Below, in pieces: positions 1 to 12,036 of a DNA stretch of 64,000 nt. Every line of letters starts with the position of its first letter. Position 1 is the first letter of the stretch. The position numbers and the translations under genes are program-made. Below the pieces are notes generated by a model. The model was not told where the DNA came from. It searched no databases and saw only the letters and a list, made by a program, of their open reading frames with translations. The stretch spans positions 985,501-1,049,500 of the forward strand of contig CATNEN010000012.1 in assembly GCA_950097015.1 (NCBI GenBank), given 5' to 3'. Source of the stretch: Macrostomum hystrix (Eukaryota; Platyhelminthes; Macrostomidae).

Positions 1-203
1 ATTTAGGGATATTTTCAGATAAATCTGACCTAGGAATTGTCTTAGTATTCGCCTCGCGTGCTCTGTTAATAGCTCCATTCTGTCAGGCATTTTTACCTTT
101 AACTGCGGGCCCTCTTACTGGCTGGCAGGGCTGGCCAATCAGAATTGACTTAGAAAAGAAAATTGATAAAACTATTGGCATACCACTTCGAGTAGACGAC
201 ATG

Positions 204-677
204 TCTGTAAAACAGTAGACTGTAAAACAGTAGACTGTAAAACAGTAGACTGTAAAACAGTAGACTGTAAAACAGTAGACTGTAAAACATTAGACTGTAA
301 AACAGTAGACTGTAAAACAGTAGACTGTAAAACAGTAGACTGTAAAACAGTAAAACAGTTAAAACAGTAGACTGTAAAACAGTAGACTGTAAAACAGTAG
401 ACTGTAAATCAGTAAAACAGTTAAAACAGTAGACTGTAAATCAGTAAAACAGTTAAAACAGTAGACTGTAAAACAGTAGACTGTAAATCAGTAAAACAGT
501 TAAAACAGTAGACTGTAAAACAGTAGACTGTAAAACAGTAGACTGTAAAACAGTAGACTGTAAAACAGTAGACTGTAAAACAGTAGACTGTAAAACAGTA
601 GACTGTAAAACAGTAGACTGTAAAACAGTAGACTGTAAAACAGTAGACTGTAAAACAGTAGACTGTAAAACAGTAGT
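204..677. repeat. 15-bp minisatellite
   Basis: Tandem array of a 15-bp unit (gtaaaacagtagact), about 30 copies, with shorter variant units (gtaaaacagttaaaacagta) in the first half and a homogeneous second half. The 66-residue minus-strand ORF across it (repeating LLFYS) is only a translation of the repeat. Positions 1-203 show no recognisable gene. Confidence 0.95.
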
Positions 678-1450
678 ATTAAACAGTCATTAACAGGCAA
701 TGAAACCGCGTTGATCCTAAATATGTAAATATATCTCTAAAAATGTAAATTTTAAAATCAAGAGACTATTGAAAAAAACAATAAGAACATGTAATCATTC
801 AGTTTAAGCTATAATTGTTGATTTAGATCATGCCGCATTTTCAGTGGAACTGTCAGTCAAATGAAAATTACAATAATGTCTTGGATTGACATATTTTAAG
901 CAAAGCCATGCGCCAACAACGGACAGTGCCTACAGATATGCTTGAGAACTGTGTGCTATAGAAAATACTGGTTAAAGCAATTAGTACTCACTTATCGTTT
1001 GCTTTATTTTTACCTGGAAACCAAGCTAGCCAATTTTCGCGAGAACTTTTGATTTTCGTGTCAAAATTGAATGAAAATAAAACACGTAGCAACAAGAGGT
1101 CCCCCGGGCTATAAACTGCTTGCGACCCATCGCAATGGGGGAATGGCCTACAATACATTGTCCGTTGTCTCACTTTCAAGTTTCTCACCTGCTCATGCAA
1201 TATTACCTGTGGCGTAATGCAAAACTGGAGATAACTTTTTCAATCTTAACATTGCCAACCAAACCCTGAGGCTATTGAGAATGTCTAGCTTTATGCAACA
1301 TTTGAAGTTTTGTCAAAATCAATTACGTAACAGTTGCGCGTTCGAGGTGAAACTTGTGAAATTCTAATGATAAATGCCAATCTCAAAATCTTAAAAATAC
1401 CTAGTGTCCTTAGTTTGTCATTTAAGGATATCCGATTTAGAAACTTTCCT
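678..1450. other. No gene recognised
   Basis: AT-rich unique sequence between two minisatellites. The 70-codon minus-strand ORF at 988-1200 has no recognisable motif, and I see no splice-bounded coding exon. Confidence 0.5.
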
Positions 1451-1454
1451 GTTT

Positions 1455-1707
1455 GAGAAGATTTTGTTTAGGAAGATTCTGGTTTGGGAAGATTCTAGTT
1501 TGGGAAGATTCTAGTTTGGGAAGATTCTAGTTTGGGAAGATTCTGGTTTGGGAAGATTCTAGTTTGGGAAGATTCTAGTTTGGGAAGATTCTGGTTTGGG
1601 AAGATTTTGTTTAGGAAGATTCTGGTTGGGAAGATTCTAGTTTGGGAAGATTCTGGTTTGGGAAGATTCTAGTTTGGGAAGATTCTGGTTTGGGAAGATT
1701 CTGGTTT
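1455..1707. repeat. 16-bp minisatellite
   Basis: About 16 copies of a 15-16-bp unit (gggaagattctagttt), with a or g at one position and occasional degenerate units (gaagattttgtttag). The flank 1708-2170 holds no recognisable gene. Confidence 0.9.
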
Positions 1708-2171
1708 CGTAATTTCATAGCTTTACAGTGATAAGTGATAAGAGTTCAATAATTTTCTCAGACAGGCCGCATACTTTATCGCAAAATGTCGCTGAAAAAA
1801 AGTTGCCATTTTAAGCCCAATGTAAGCAAAACAGGATATTCTGACAGGCAAGTCACGACTGACGCGGGGATTATGTCTAGCACGTGATCCCAGTGACTCA
1901 CAGCCGAGACCATTATATTGACTTGTGTTTATCAGGCCTCAATTGAAAACTGTTCATATTTTGAGAAGATTACAGTAGGTCAAAGACAAATGCCATTGTT
2001 TCAATAGAAAAAGTCAATAGCATTGTGTCTTGACATTTAAATGACGGATTTGTACAGGCAACCCTGTTTTCATTTGGATTTTGGGTAATCTGTTGTTGAC
2101 CTCGGTTACTGAGTCTGCATCGTTTGAGTACTCACTGACACCAATCACAACTCTGAAAGCTCTGAAAATCT

Positions 2172-2764
2172 TGCTGACACCTCTACTGACACCCCTGCTG
2201 ACACATCTGCTTCAACCTGCTGACACCCCTGCTGACACATCTGCTTCAACCTGCTGACACCCCTGCTGACACATCTGCTTCAACCTGCTGACACCCCTGC
2301 TGACACATCTGCTTCAACCTGCTGACACCCCTGCTGACACATCTGCTTCAACCTGCTGACACCCCTGCTGACACATCTGCTTCAACCTGCTGACACCCCT
2401 GCTGACACATCTGCTTCAACTTGCTGACACCCCTGCTGACACATCTGCTTCAACTTGCTGACACATCTGCTTCAACCTGCTGACACATCTGCTTCAACCT
2501 GCTGACACCCCTGCTGACACATCTGCTTCAACCTGCTGACACATCTGCTTCAACCTGCTGACACATCTGCTTCAACCTGCTGACACATCTGCTTCAACCT
2601 GCTGACACATCTGCTTCAACCTGCTGACACATCTGCTTCAACCTGCTGACACATCTGCTTCAACCTGCTGACACATCTGCTTCAACCTGCTGACACATCT
2701 GCTTCAACCTGCTGACACATCTGCTTCAACCTGCTGACACATCTGCTTCAACCTGCTGACACAT
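2172..2764. repeat. 22/31-bp compound minisatellite
   Basis: Tandem array built from two phrases, ctgacacatctgcttcaacc and ctgacacccctg. The left part alternates both phrases; the right part (from about 2450) is mainly the 22-bp form alone. The two-zone structure suggests a recent expansion of the short form. Confidence 0.92.
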
Positions 2765-5400
2765 GTTTACATATTCGCTGTAAAAACCACACAGAGAAAA
2801 CACACATCGTTTTCAATACGTTTTCAATCGTTTTCAAGACAGAATATTTGACTGTCCGTTTCCAGCTCAGCAATAAGTTGAGCAGTGGCTCAATTGTAAA
2901 CCTGATTCTTTTCGCTGAACAAATCAAATGAGACTGTAAGAACATTGCTATAATAAAAATTCAAGAACAGAGGCAATCTTTGTAATGCGTTTCAAAGCTT
3001 AAATGTTAAACCTGTTGATCCAATCTTTTTAGCTTAATCAGAGTTAACTTAGTAAAGTAGAGTAGGAGCGCGACCACGCCATCATATTGAAAGCCCTGAT
3101 ATTTCTGACACATTTGAGACATTGAGATTGCTCGAAATTCGATCTATCCCTATCGAGTTAGCACTCTAGTCCTTCATGGGATTAAAATGATTCTCAGAGG
3201 AGCTCGGGCGCAGCAACTCGGTTGTCTGAATTTCGGGGTGGGGGAATATTGTGTGTCTGAGGTTGGCGGCCGGGACCCAGACACGCGGATAAGGGGGGTG
3301 ATAAATTAATGCGCTCAGGCAGGCCGAAGTGTCGCTCTGAACTGCGCCTGTCTTCGTTGTCATAAATCAGCGAGCCTTATTAACTCCCGCAGCGGGACCT
3401 ATCCGGGTTTAAAAGGCTGACTTATCGCACGCCTCCTACACTAAAAATCCCTAAATTTCTGCGAAAGCATCATCAGATCCAAGGGAAAAAAGTAAAAAAG
3501 ACAGACTTGAAAAGAAAAGAAAACGAAGAATGGGGAACAATTGTATAGTGCCCGCGCGTAGCACTGCGGCTGACTTGCGTGCGTCACGTTGATTGAAGAG
3601 TGGCGCTGGCTGTAAATGACTGAATGTGTCAAACGGTTTGCATAAAGTGGGAATCGGGGGATATATACACGGTCTTATATATGCATATCTAGAGCTTCAA
3701 ACTGCACTGCCTATTTGCCTGTCTGTCTTTCTCTTTCTTCTCTGTCTTTCTTGCCGTTTCGGTCATTCTTTGTGGTCGGTCTATTCTTAGAAAACTGGTT
3801 TAAGTGTCCGGGTCACCACAGGTTAGAGCTGTCCTTCCTGTGTGCAATCGGAAGCGGAAGGGCTGGTCTGTTAGTTTTTTCCCATTGCAGTGATGCTGCA
3901 CATTTCTGAGCAGTCAAGCTATATTGCTTGCTGGATTAAAGAAACGACCTACACGTTGGGGTGCCGACTGATTTTCCAATTGTGGCTGAGCAAACACGGG
4001 CCGGGTGAGTTGAGACAGGATCAGCAATAGCTGTCCTCTCGTGCTATGAATTTTCTCTTAAAAGCCGCTGCAATAAAAATATTAGCTAGTATAAAAAACT
4101 GAGAAGCATTTTTGCATGTTATGACTTTATGAAAGAGCCATAGGAGAGGCTAATAAAGAGCTAGCGATCTCGGTACCCACACCCAGCCCTAAACCGCTGA
4201 GTGATTGACTTATATTGACTGATGACAAGCTGACAGCCCGGTTCCTAAATGACGCTTCTATAGTCTGTATCCCATATTCCTACTCCTATTGTGGACTTCA
4301 GATCACGTGGGGAATTTAAATTCTCCCCTTGTACGCATATAGTGGAGTGAAGCTTCAAGATAGCAGTCATGCATTTCCGATTAAAATGACATGTAAACAT
4401 AGTAAAATAATGCTGTCTTGAAATAGAAAGGAATTGTTTTGTCTGCACTGAGTTGTGAAAGGTGAGAAGGGAAAAATAAATAATAGGATACAGCGCAGAA
4501 CTGAAAGGGTAAAGTTCGTTTTGCTTTCCTCACACTACTGTAAAATTCAGAATGCGTCTTTTATGTAAATGTATCTGGTTATTTTCTCAGATTGACCAAA
4601 CTTTGACAATACATTAAACAGTATTAAAATAATTCAATTGTGGCCAAGAATATAGCTCACCAAAATGGTCAGCTTACCAAAATGTGAATCGACATAATTC
4701 AAATTTCCGAATTCACATATAAATACCTAAATCTTGAATCCTTTACAAAGGTAGTGCAAGCTAGGTCCCCGAAAAAAACTAGAACTCAGAATTTTTTCAA
4801 AACAAACGGATAACTATCGAACTAGTATTCAAATTAAGACAGGCAAAAAATACTTTAACATGCACCGCCACCATACGATACGACACATTTAGTCAAGGAC
4901 TACCGAAACCGTATCAGTAGTCCTTCTGAGGGCTTGTAAAGTAAAGCATGATAATTCTTATAATGCAAAGTAATCTAAATTATAAATTGATAATGCTGAT
5001 GATAATGCAATCACGATGCAATGCAATGATAATGCAAAATAAGTCAAGAAAAAATGAGTTCCAGACCTGTTGGAGAAGACATTCTCCCCTTATATAAGAC
5101 AGATATCTTACTGAAATCACAATGCTTTAAAAGAAATAAGTGAAAACATTGAGATTTCTTTTTTGTTTTTCTTGGCACGCGACTTAGTATTAAACTATTT
5201 ATGTGTTTGTAGTACGTATAAATTCTCTCGGAATTAATTTGAGCAATGTTTTAAAATGGATCAAACTTTTTGTTATCGACAAAAAACATCTGTCAATTAA
5301 CGCAGGAAAAAAACTAAAATTAGAAAATACATTGCATGATTTGATAAATAAATAAATAGTAGCCTAGTTAAAGAAAAAACCTATCTGTAACTTTTTGTTA
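2765..5400. other. Gene-poor unique region
   Basis: No convincing coding exon, RNA gene or repeat array. A GC-richer patch at about 3180-3440 and pyrimidine tracts near 3715-3780 stand out from the AT-rich surroundings. Several ORFs of 60-67 codons have no family resemblance. Confidence 0.45.
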
Positions 5401-5477
5401 TACCTTGTGTTACTTGTTCCTCCTCTATTACATCGCAGCTGTTACATTTTTTCTTTACTGATCCGGTTTGCTATCAG
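5400..5477 (+). other. Possible 5'UTR exon of the ADP/ATP translocase gene
   Basis: A pyrimidine-rich stretch ends in a textbook donor (CAG at 5475-5477 followed by gtgagt). A pyrimidine-rich acceptor (attttag, ending at 7697) lies 87 nt before the translocase ATG. Joining them would make an untranslated first exon and a 2.2-kb AT-rich intron (5478-7697). This is inference from splice motifs; the left end of the exon is arbitrary, and the acceptor could instead receive a spliced leader. Confidence 0.3.
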
Positions 5478-7697
5478 GTGAGTTTAGTAATTCATTCTTA
5501 ATATAATTTTTCAACTTTAGCACAATGATTGCATATCATTATTTATATCGTTCCGAATAATAGGATAATAGATTAAAAAGTATGGGTATAAGTATTGGAT
5601 TCCTATCATTATTTACAATTATTTGTCGCTAGCTAGCTAGGCCTACTTGTGTCCGTTAAAAATGTATGCTAATGTCATTCTAGTAATGGTAGCTATATAC
5701 GGCCTGCGACTTAGATTCTCATAATGCCGTTTAGTTTTAAACTTTGTAGTTGCGATAAGCAAAAAGTCTAGCTACGTTTTTAGTGTAGCGTGAAACAATG
5801 GCATTGTAGACTTTAGAATTATGACAACTGCATGTTTATTAAGCCCTTTGATAGTGTTGTAATATAGAATTATTGACGTAACTAGCTAACATAAAAGGCT
5901 AGGCTAGCGAGGGATAAATTAATTTATAGATAATCTTTAAAGAGAATTAGCTATTTCAAATAGGCCTATTAAATTATAGCTTAAATTGATAATAGGATAA
6001 GTGGCAATGTTCTACTTCCGTTCGTTATATTATTTCTTCGTTTGTATTCATGCCACATGTGGATTCTGAGTTTAAAAAGGTTGTGCTGACATGGCTTTGC
6101 CGTGACTTGACACTTGGATCTATGTCTATGGCAAAATCTGGCAAATATGAGGGAACAGGAAGCTAAAGCACAGAAATTCTGCAGCTGAAGATTTTGCAAA
6201 GGCCAAGCTGCGTCAAATGCATGGCACAAGTGCTGCTCTATTCAAAAGCCACCTCAAAGAATTCTTATGGTGCCATCTATACCCCAAGAATAGCTTCGGT
6301 GCCCTCCTCTACTGGATTAGGCACTATAACCCGGTTTGAAAGAAGAAAGACTGACCAAGACTTTTCAGAACTGTGTGACCAAACTACTGACTTTTTGTTA
6401 CCATTAAACTTGTTTTTTGTCGTTATCTGTCATTTGCAACAAAAAGTAATATAACAAACAGAAGCAGAACATTGCTGGATAAGTGCTTGTTTTGTCAGGT
6501 TTTGTAACTAATTAGCTATTTGTGATATTTCTACAATTTCTACATTTTATGGGTTATAGAAATGTTTTCCCACTATTACATGTTGATCATTTGGAATTTG
6601 TATATATAGTTGGTTACAAGCTATTGTACCTATAAAACAGATTTCAGAATCTAGAATGTGTCTTGTTAGAATATAAAATTACATTAAAAGTTTTCAAGAC
6701 TAGACAAAATAAGAAGTAGCAAAGAAAGAATATTATTATGCATTATAAATATTATCTGAAGCCTTTTATTTAATTAAAAGAATCTAAAGTTTTAAAGAAA
6801 GTAAAGCATAAATAGTAATGAATATTGATTTGTAAGTTTTTGATTTATTAAAAGTCATTATTAGTTTAAAAAATGATGACTAAAAGTCAGTTAAGTCTCT
6901 AAAAGAAAAAATAAAGAACTTTACCATTTTAGTCAGACTACTATAAATATGAACATAGCATTGTTGAAAAGAAATATTTTTTCTTATGATTGAAATAATA
7001 GAAATAATAGTTATTATAGGAAATTAATACTTTTCAGTTTGTTTACAATCCATTCAATAATATATAATTCTCCTTGTTAATAATGAATTAATTTTAAAAC
7101 CATAATTTAGAAAAGAAAAATGTTAACAACAAAAAAGTTATTAATGTATTGTTTGATGTCTTATTCAATAAAGGAAGATAAGATTATTCATTCTAGTTAC
7201 AAGACCTTAAATGTATGTTTTCAATTTTAGCTTAAGCTAATTGAAAAAAACTTAATCCACTTTGCATAGGCATGTCACATCAGCGGAAATAAAATTGAAA
7301 TGATATTAAATACCCTATTGGAAAAGTTGACAATTGGCAGACAGTGTTTGGTATGCTTTTTGGATTTGTCTAAAGAGCAGCATGTGGGGCACTTTTCCTA
7401 CTTAACTGCTACTTGAAAATATTTAAGCAGCCAGCAGAAAGAGGGATGGATTGGCCATGAAAACTGGCACAAACAGCATAAACCTTGACCATGGGGTGGT
7501 GCTAGGCTAAAGCACACCTTTCTCATTCCTTAATTTTAAAGTGTGTCCATGGATTTTGAACTTTTATTCCTATAGGGATTAGATAAAGGAAAAAAAGCTT
7601 AACTTTCTTTGTGACACTGTTCAAAATAGCTAATTTGCTAAATAATAACTTTTCTTAGCTAACCAGTGTTTTTATACCCCACCTTTTATCATTTTAG
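5478..7697. other. AT-rich region, possibly a 5'UTR intron
   Basis: Unusually A+T-rich, repeat-free sequence with no recognisable gene. One frame at about 6180-6340 reads through a phrase (LKEFLWCHLYPKNSFGALL) that looks peptide-like but has stops close by and no match I can name; it may be a decayed transposon fragment. Confidence 0.35.
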
Positions 7698-7783
7698 AGT
7701 CAACGTTGCTAGGAACCTTGGAGTCCTAATCTAGCATTTTTAATCTTAATATATTCTAATCTAACTCAATTCAACATTCAACA

Positions 7784-8719
7784 ATGGGAGAAGGTGGAGC
7801 TTACATGAAGGACCTGTCGTTCGCTGAGAACTTCGGCCTGTCTGGTGCTGCTGCTGTCATCTCCAAGACTGCTGCTGCCCCAATTGAGCGTGTTAAGTTG
7901 CTAGTGCAGAACCAGGCCGAGATGATCAAGGCTGGCCGCCTCGACAAGCCCTACAGTGGTGTCGTCGACTGCACTGTGCGCACCTTCCGCACCGAGGGCC
8001 TGCTGCCATTCTGGCGTGGCAACCTGGCCAACTGCATCCGTTACTTTCCCACTCAGGCGCTGAACTTCGCTTTCAAGGACCAGATCAAGGCCATCTTCAA
8101 TCCGTCCAAGAAGGACTCTTACCTGGTGTCCTTCGGCAAGAACGTCGCCAGCGGTGGCGCCGCCGGTGCCATGTCCCTTTGCTTCGTGTACTCTCTAGAC
8201 TATGCCCGTACCCGTCTGGCTAACGACACCAAGTCAGTTAAGAAGGGCGGCGAGCGCCAGTTCAACGGCCTGGTGGATGTGTACCGCAAGACTCTAGCCT
8301 CCGACGGCTTCGTTGGACTGTACCGCGGCTTCGTCATCTCCTGCGTTGGTATCATCGTGTACCGCGGCTTCTACTTCGGTCTGTACGATACCCTGAAGCC
8401 TATCATGCTGGGCGACAATGCCGGCATGGTTCTCAGCTTCGCCCTGGGCTACACTGTAACCATCACCGCCGGCCTCATCTCCTACCCGATCGACACCATC
8501 CGTCGTCGCATGATGATGACCAGCGGTCAGGCCGTCAAGTACAAGGGCAGCATCGACTGCGCCGTGCAGATCATGAAGACCGAAGGCTTCATGAGCATGA
8601 TGAAGGGAGCCGGAGCCAACATTCTCCGCGGTGTGGCCGGCGCCGGTGTTTTGGCTGGCTTCGACAAGTTCAAGGAGATCTACGTGTCCTTCCGTGTGCC
8701 TAAGAAGCCCAAGAATTAA
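7784..8719 (+). CDS. SLC25A4-like (ANT): Mitochondrial ADP/ATP translocase (adenine nucleotide carrier)
   Basis: A 311-residue protein, slightly longer than the family norm of about 300. It exchanges cytosolic ADP for matrix ATP across the mitochondrial inner membrane. The three mitochondrial-carrier modules are visible, with signatures PIERVK at residue 33, SLDYARTR near 137 and PIDTIRRR near 235. The ADP/ATP-carrier hallmark RRRMMM lies at residues 240-245, and [20 protein letters not shown] at about 76-95 is also typical. The first ATG is preceded by AT-rich 5'UTR and gives an N-terminus (MGEGGAY) ahead of the conserved LSFAENF block. The coding region is intronless and much richer in G+C, especially at third positions, than its flanks, as expected for a highly expressed gene. 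A poly(A) signal follows 32 nt after the stop. Which vertebrate paralogue it corresponds to cannot be decided here. Confidence 0.98.
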   Translation: MGEGGAYMKDLSFAENFGLSGAAAVISKTAAAPIERVKLLVQNQAEMIKAGRLDKPYSGVVDCTVRTFRTEGLLPFWRGNLANCIRYFPTQALNFAFKDQIKAIFNPSKKDSYLVSFGKNVASGGAAGAMSLCFVYSLDYARTRLANDTKSVKKGGERQFNGLVDVYRKTLASDGFVGLYRGFVISCVGIIVYRGFYFGLYDTLKPIMLGDNAGMVLSFALGYTVTITAGLISYPIDTIRRRMMMTSGQAVKYKGSIDCAVQIMKTEGFMSMMKGAGANILRGVAGAGVLAGFDKFKEIYVSFRVPKKPKN

Positions 8720-8751
8720 GGACTTAGGATGAGATCAAAGTAGACTTCGGG

Positions 8752-8757
8752 AATAAA
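8752..8757 (+). promoter_or_regulatory. Poly(A) signal of the translocase gene
   Basis: AATAAA, 32 nt downstream of the translocase stop codon, followed by AT-rich sequence. Confidence 0.7.
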
Positions 8758-8775
8758 ACCCTAAATTATTATTTA

Positions 8776-11700
8776 TTATTAACAACTTGCAAAACTCTAA
8801 GCCGGGGGGGGCATGACGTTTGTGTCGTTATTTTCCCCCTGGGACTACTCCTAAACTGGGTAAATTACCAATTTAGTGCGGCGAGCTGAACGTTAATTAA
8901 AAAAATTGCCATCAGACCCAAGAGGTAATCACAAAATATTAGCAAGTCATTGACGATTTCGATCCCTGCAACAGCGACTCAGAAGCAAATTTACCAAAAC
9001 GATTAGCTACCCGAGTACTCATTATATTTTAAGTTTGAGTGTTTTAGTAAATCATAGTTAGCCTTAGAAAATTTTCGCGTTTGTCTGTTTTCCCCTTACT
9101 TTACGGCCCGAGTTCCCGTACTTTTTTTCTGTTCCCCAGTCTAGCTCTGTTTGGTTCACACAATTTTCATAAGCCTAATATTTAGTAATTACAATTATAC
9201 ACCGGCAGAACTATTTAGTCCACCTCCCTGTCTATCAGTTTGGACGCAAAAGAAAACGCACTTTTTGTCTCATTTAATTATTTAGCCTCAGATTTGTAGC
9301 CTCGCTTTAGTAGTCGATGGTCTCTATCTAAATGTTATAAGCATCTCATGGAGATTGATTTGCTTAGGGGTGCAGGTCGCAACTTCTTGTCAATGAAATG
9401 TGTGCTGTTTAAGTTAGACTATTTTTTACCAATTTAGTTTCTCGCCTCCAACTTGGTGAAGCTTTCACCAACGGCAAGGCCATTTCAAGCAGTTTTTAGA
9501 TTGAGACGTGACCGCCAGTCGCTTGTGTCTTGAAACACCTATTTCAGAATCTAATTTATAGCACGCATCGAGACAGATTCATGCGCTTGCCATCTTCTAA
9601 GTGTGCTTTTCGGGTGACAAACAGAAAAATAGTTGATAAATAAATTTGCTTTCAAATAAAATCATGAGCGACCCAACAGAAACATCCTATCGCAGTTCGT
9701 TAATGCGTTAGAAATAATGAATTGTGCTGCTTGAACGTTTTCTTTATCTTCTTTTATCTATTTTGCAGCATGGTAGGATAGGCTAAATTGCTTGTCAGCA
9801 GGTTGTTTTAACTGGATTTTAGGAGAAAATTCTGAATATCAATAATTCTGTGGAACTGCAGCAACAGGCTGATTGCATATGCCAGGCTAAAACTTGCTAT
9901 GCAAATTAAAGCAAAGCAAACCAGTTAGTTTAACCAGACCACGCCAAACTCGAAACTGGAGTACTGAGGCCAGTCTGCCCGTTTGGTGGGCTCCACTTGC
10001 CTGCCCTTTGCTGCACGCAGTGTACGCGTGTATGTGCATTCATGCAAGTATTTCAGCGGATGCAATGAGGCCAAGCAATGTTGAAACCCCTAGCCTTTGC
10101 CACTCTCTTACCCCCCATACTCGAGCTCTTGTCCTCTATGCAACTGCCTTTTTTCTCAAGGTCTGGCGGCTTTTATCATTATGCAGAAGTTTTGTGCGTC
10201 ACGACTCCTTTCCTGCGAGGACAACCCAGTCCAACCCACATTAACCTGCGCTTCAATGCACGAACCGTCTGCGCTGGGACTTTGACCTGCTGCAGGTTTT
10301 TTCATTCATTCTCTGCTAGTCTTCAGGCCGGTGTTCCACATTGCAATTATAATCGTGTATGTACGTTCAGCTACAGTATCATTCGTTAGTTAACTCATAT
10401 CTCGTGTGCTGCACTGCTGCTCCACTGTCAGCCACACCATATTTATTTCAATGCATTTCCTAACAGTTAACACCATGGTCCTTCAATTTGCTACCTGCTT
10501 TCAAATGCTTTCTTATACTTATACTAAAGTATCTCAGGACAAAATAAGCTAGAGTTCGTGCGTGGCAAGCTTCTAGGCTAGAAGAAAACTTCTAGGCTCT
10601 TTAAGATTAGATAAACTGCTTTATATTTAGACCCATTTTCTAGTTCTTAATTTTGTTTCACTGGCTTGCTGCGCTGAAAAACTGAATTATGCTAAGCATA
10701 TAGAGCTACTATAGTGCTACTATATTTATAAAGCTACTATAGTGCAACCTTTGATGTCTAATGCACGTGTTTCAAAAATTCAAGCTTGTCAAAGTAAATT
10801 AACGACATTCATTAAAAAGTAGCATTTTTGTCGGAAACGTTAAACGATAAACATAGAAAATTTTGTTATGTATGAGTTTAGAGGCGATAATATCGACGCG
10901 CAACTTAGCTATTCCAGAACTTCATTCACTCTCTACTTATTTTACTAGTCAATCAAAGTTTAAAATCCACATTTCTACGATCTCGAAATATGCGCTTGTC
11001 ATCACGACGAAATTAGAAATAGGATTCAAACATATTATTTTATCGTTAAATTGAAAACCATTTGTTCAGGGAGCAATAATAACGCTTCATATTTAGGAGT
11101 TGCATTATAAATGTGTGCATTTAGTGGTAGAATAGTATATCGTGTAATTTGTATGGTACGGGTAAAATTGGTTGCTATGACATACAGCAAACAAAGTGGG
11201 AAGTGGGTGGCATGGTAATAGAGTCATGGACATGTTTTGGGTCTGCATTGAGTGCCAAGACATTCACGATGTCGTGATGTGTAGGCTATCGATTGTTGTA
11301 TAAATAAATAAGCATTAGTTTGTCTTCTAAAGAGTATATGTAGGCCTATATGTAATGTAACACTTAAAGTGATTTGTGCAGTGATGAGCAATGTAAGAAA
11401 TATGGCAATTAGCTCTTAAAATATAATAGTATAAAATGTGCATAAAAATTGAATGGTAGTACAAGACTATTTAAATCAATAAAAAGTTATGCCTTTTAGC
11501 TTTTACTCTGAAAGGCCTTAGTCTTTAAAATTTTATTTATTGTTTTCATTGTTTTTTCTAATCATGATCATACAATTTCTTATAGATTTTATTAATGTGC
11601 ATTCTTAAAAGAGATAATTCTAGCCTAATACTTTTAAGCTAAGTTGTTTTTATTCTGTTTTAAGTTTTGTTATATTTCATTTCTTTGTGTAACTAAGTCA

Positions 11701-12036
11701 GTTTGTCTTTTTGAATTGAATAGTTTTTTTTATTACTATTCCTAAACAAATTGTTTAATTGATTATTCTTTTCAGCCTTTTGAAAATTAAAACAAATATA
11801 AGGTTTCTGATGATAAGGAAATTTACTTGTAAGTGTTTTGTGACTTTTTAAGCTTTTAGCTTTCGAATGAAGCAAACACAGTTTTAGCAATGCATTAACA
11901 AAATAGCAGCAAATTTAGATAATAGTTTAAACTTAAGTATTCTATTTTGTTTTCATACTTTGCCCCAACAAATGTATTTGCTTTATTTGTTAAATTGTCT
12001 TTAGCTGCAGCATTCAGTAGTTTAAAACTAGGAAGA
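8776..12036. other. Intergenic region, no gene recognised
   Basis: AT-rich unique sequence between the translocase and RPIA genes. Three overlapping plus-strand ORFs at 9894-10389 lie in different frames, have no family resemblance and no consistent splice context. No array larger than a few units was seen. Confidence 0.5.

Noticed and set aside
6194-6454. 86-codon ORF and a peptide-like phrase in another frame
   Set aside because: No splice context, nearby stops in every frame and no family I can name.
9894-10389. Cluster of overlapping plus-strand ORFs
   Set aside because: Three frames overlap without any motif or conserved splice site; most likely chance openness in a locally C/T-rich stretch.
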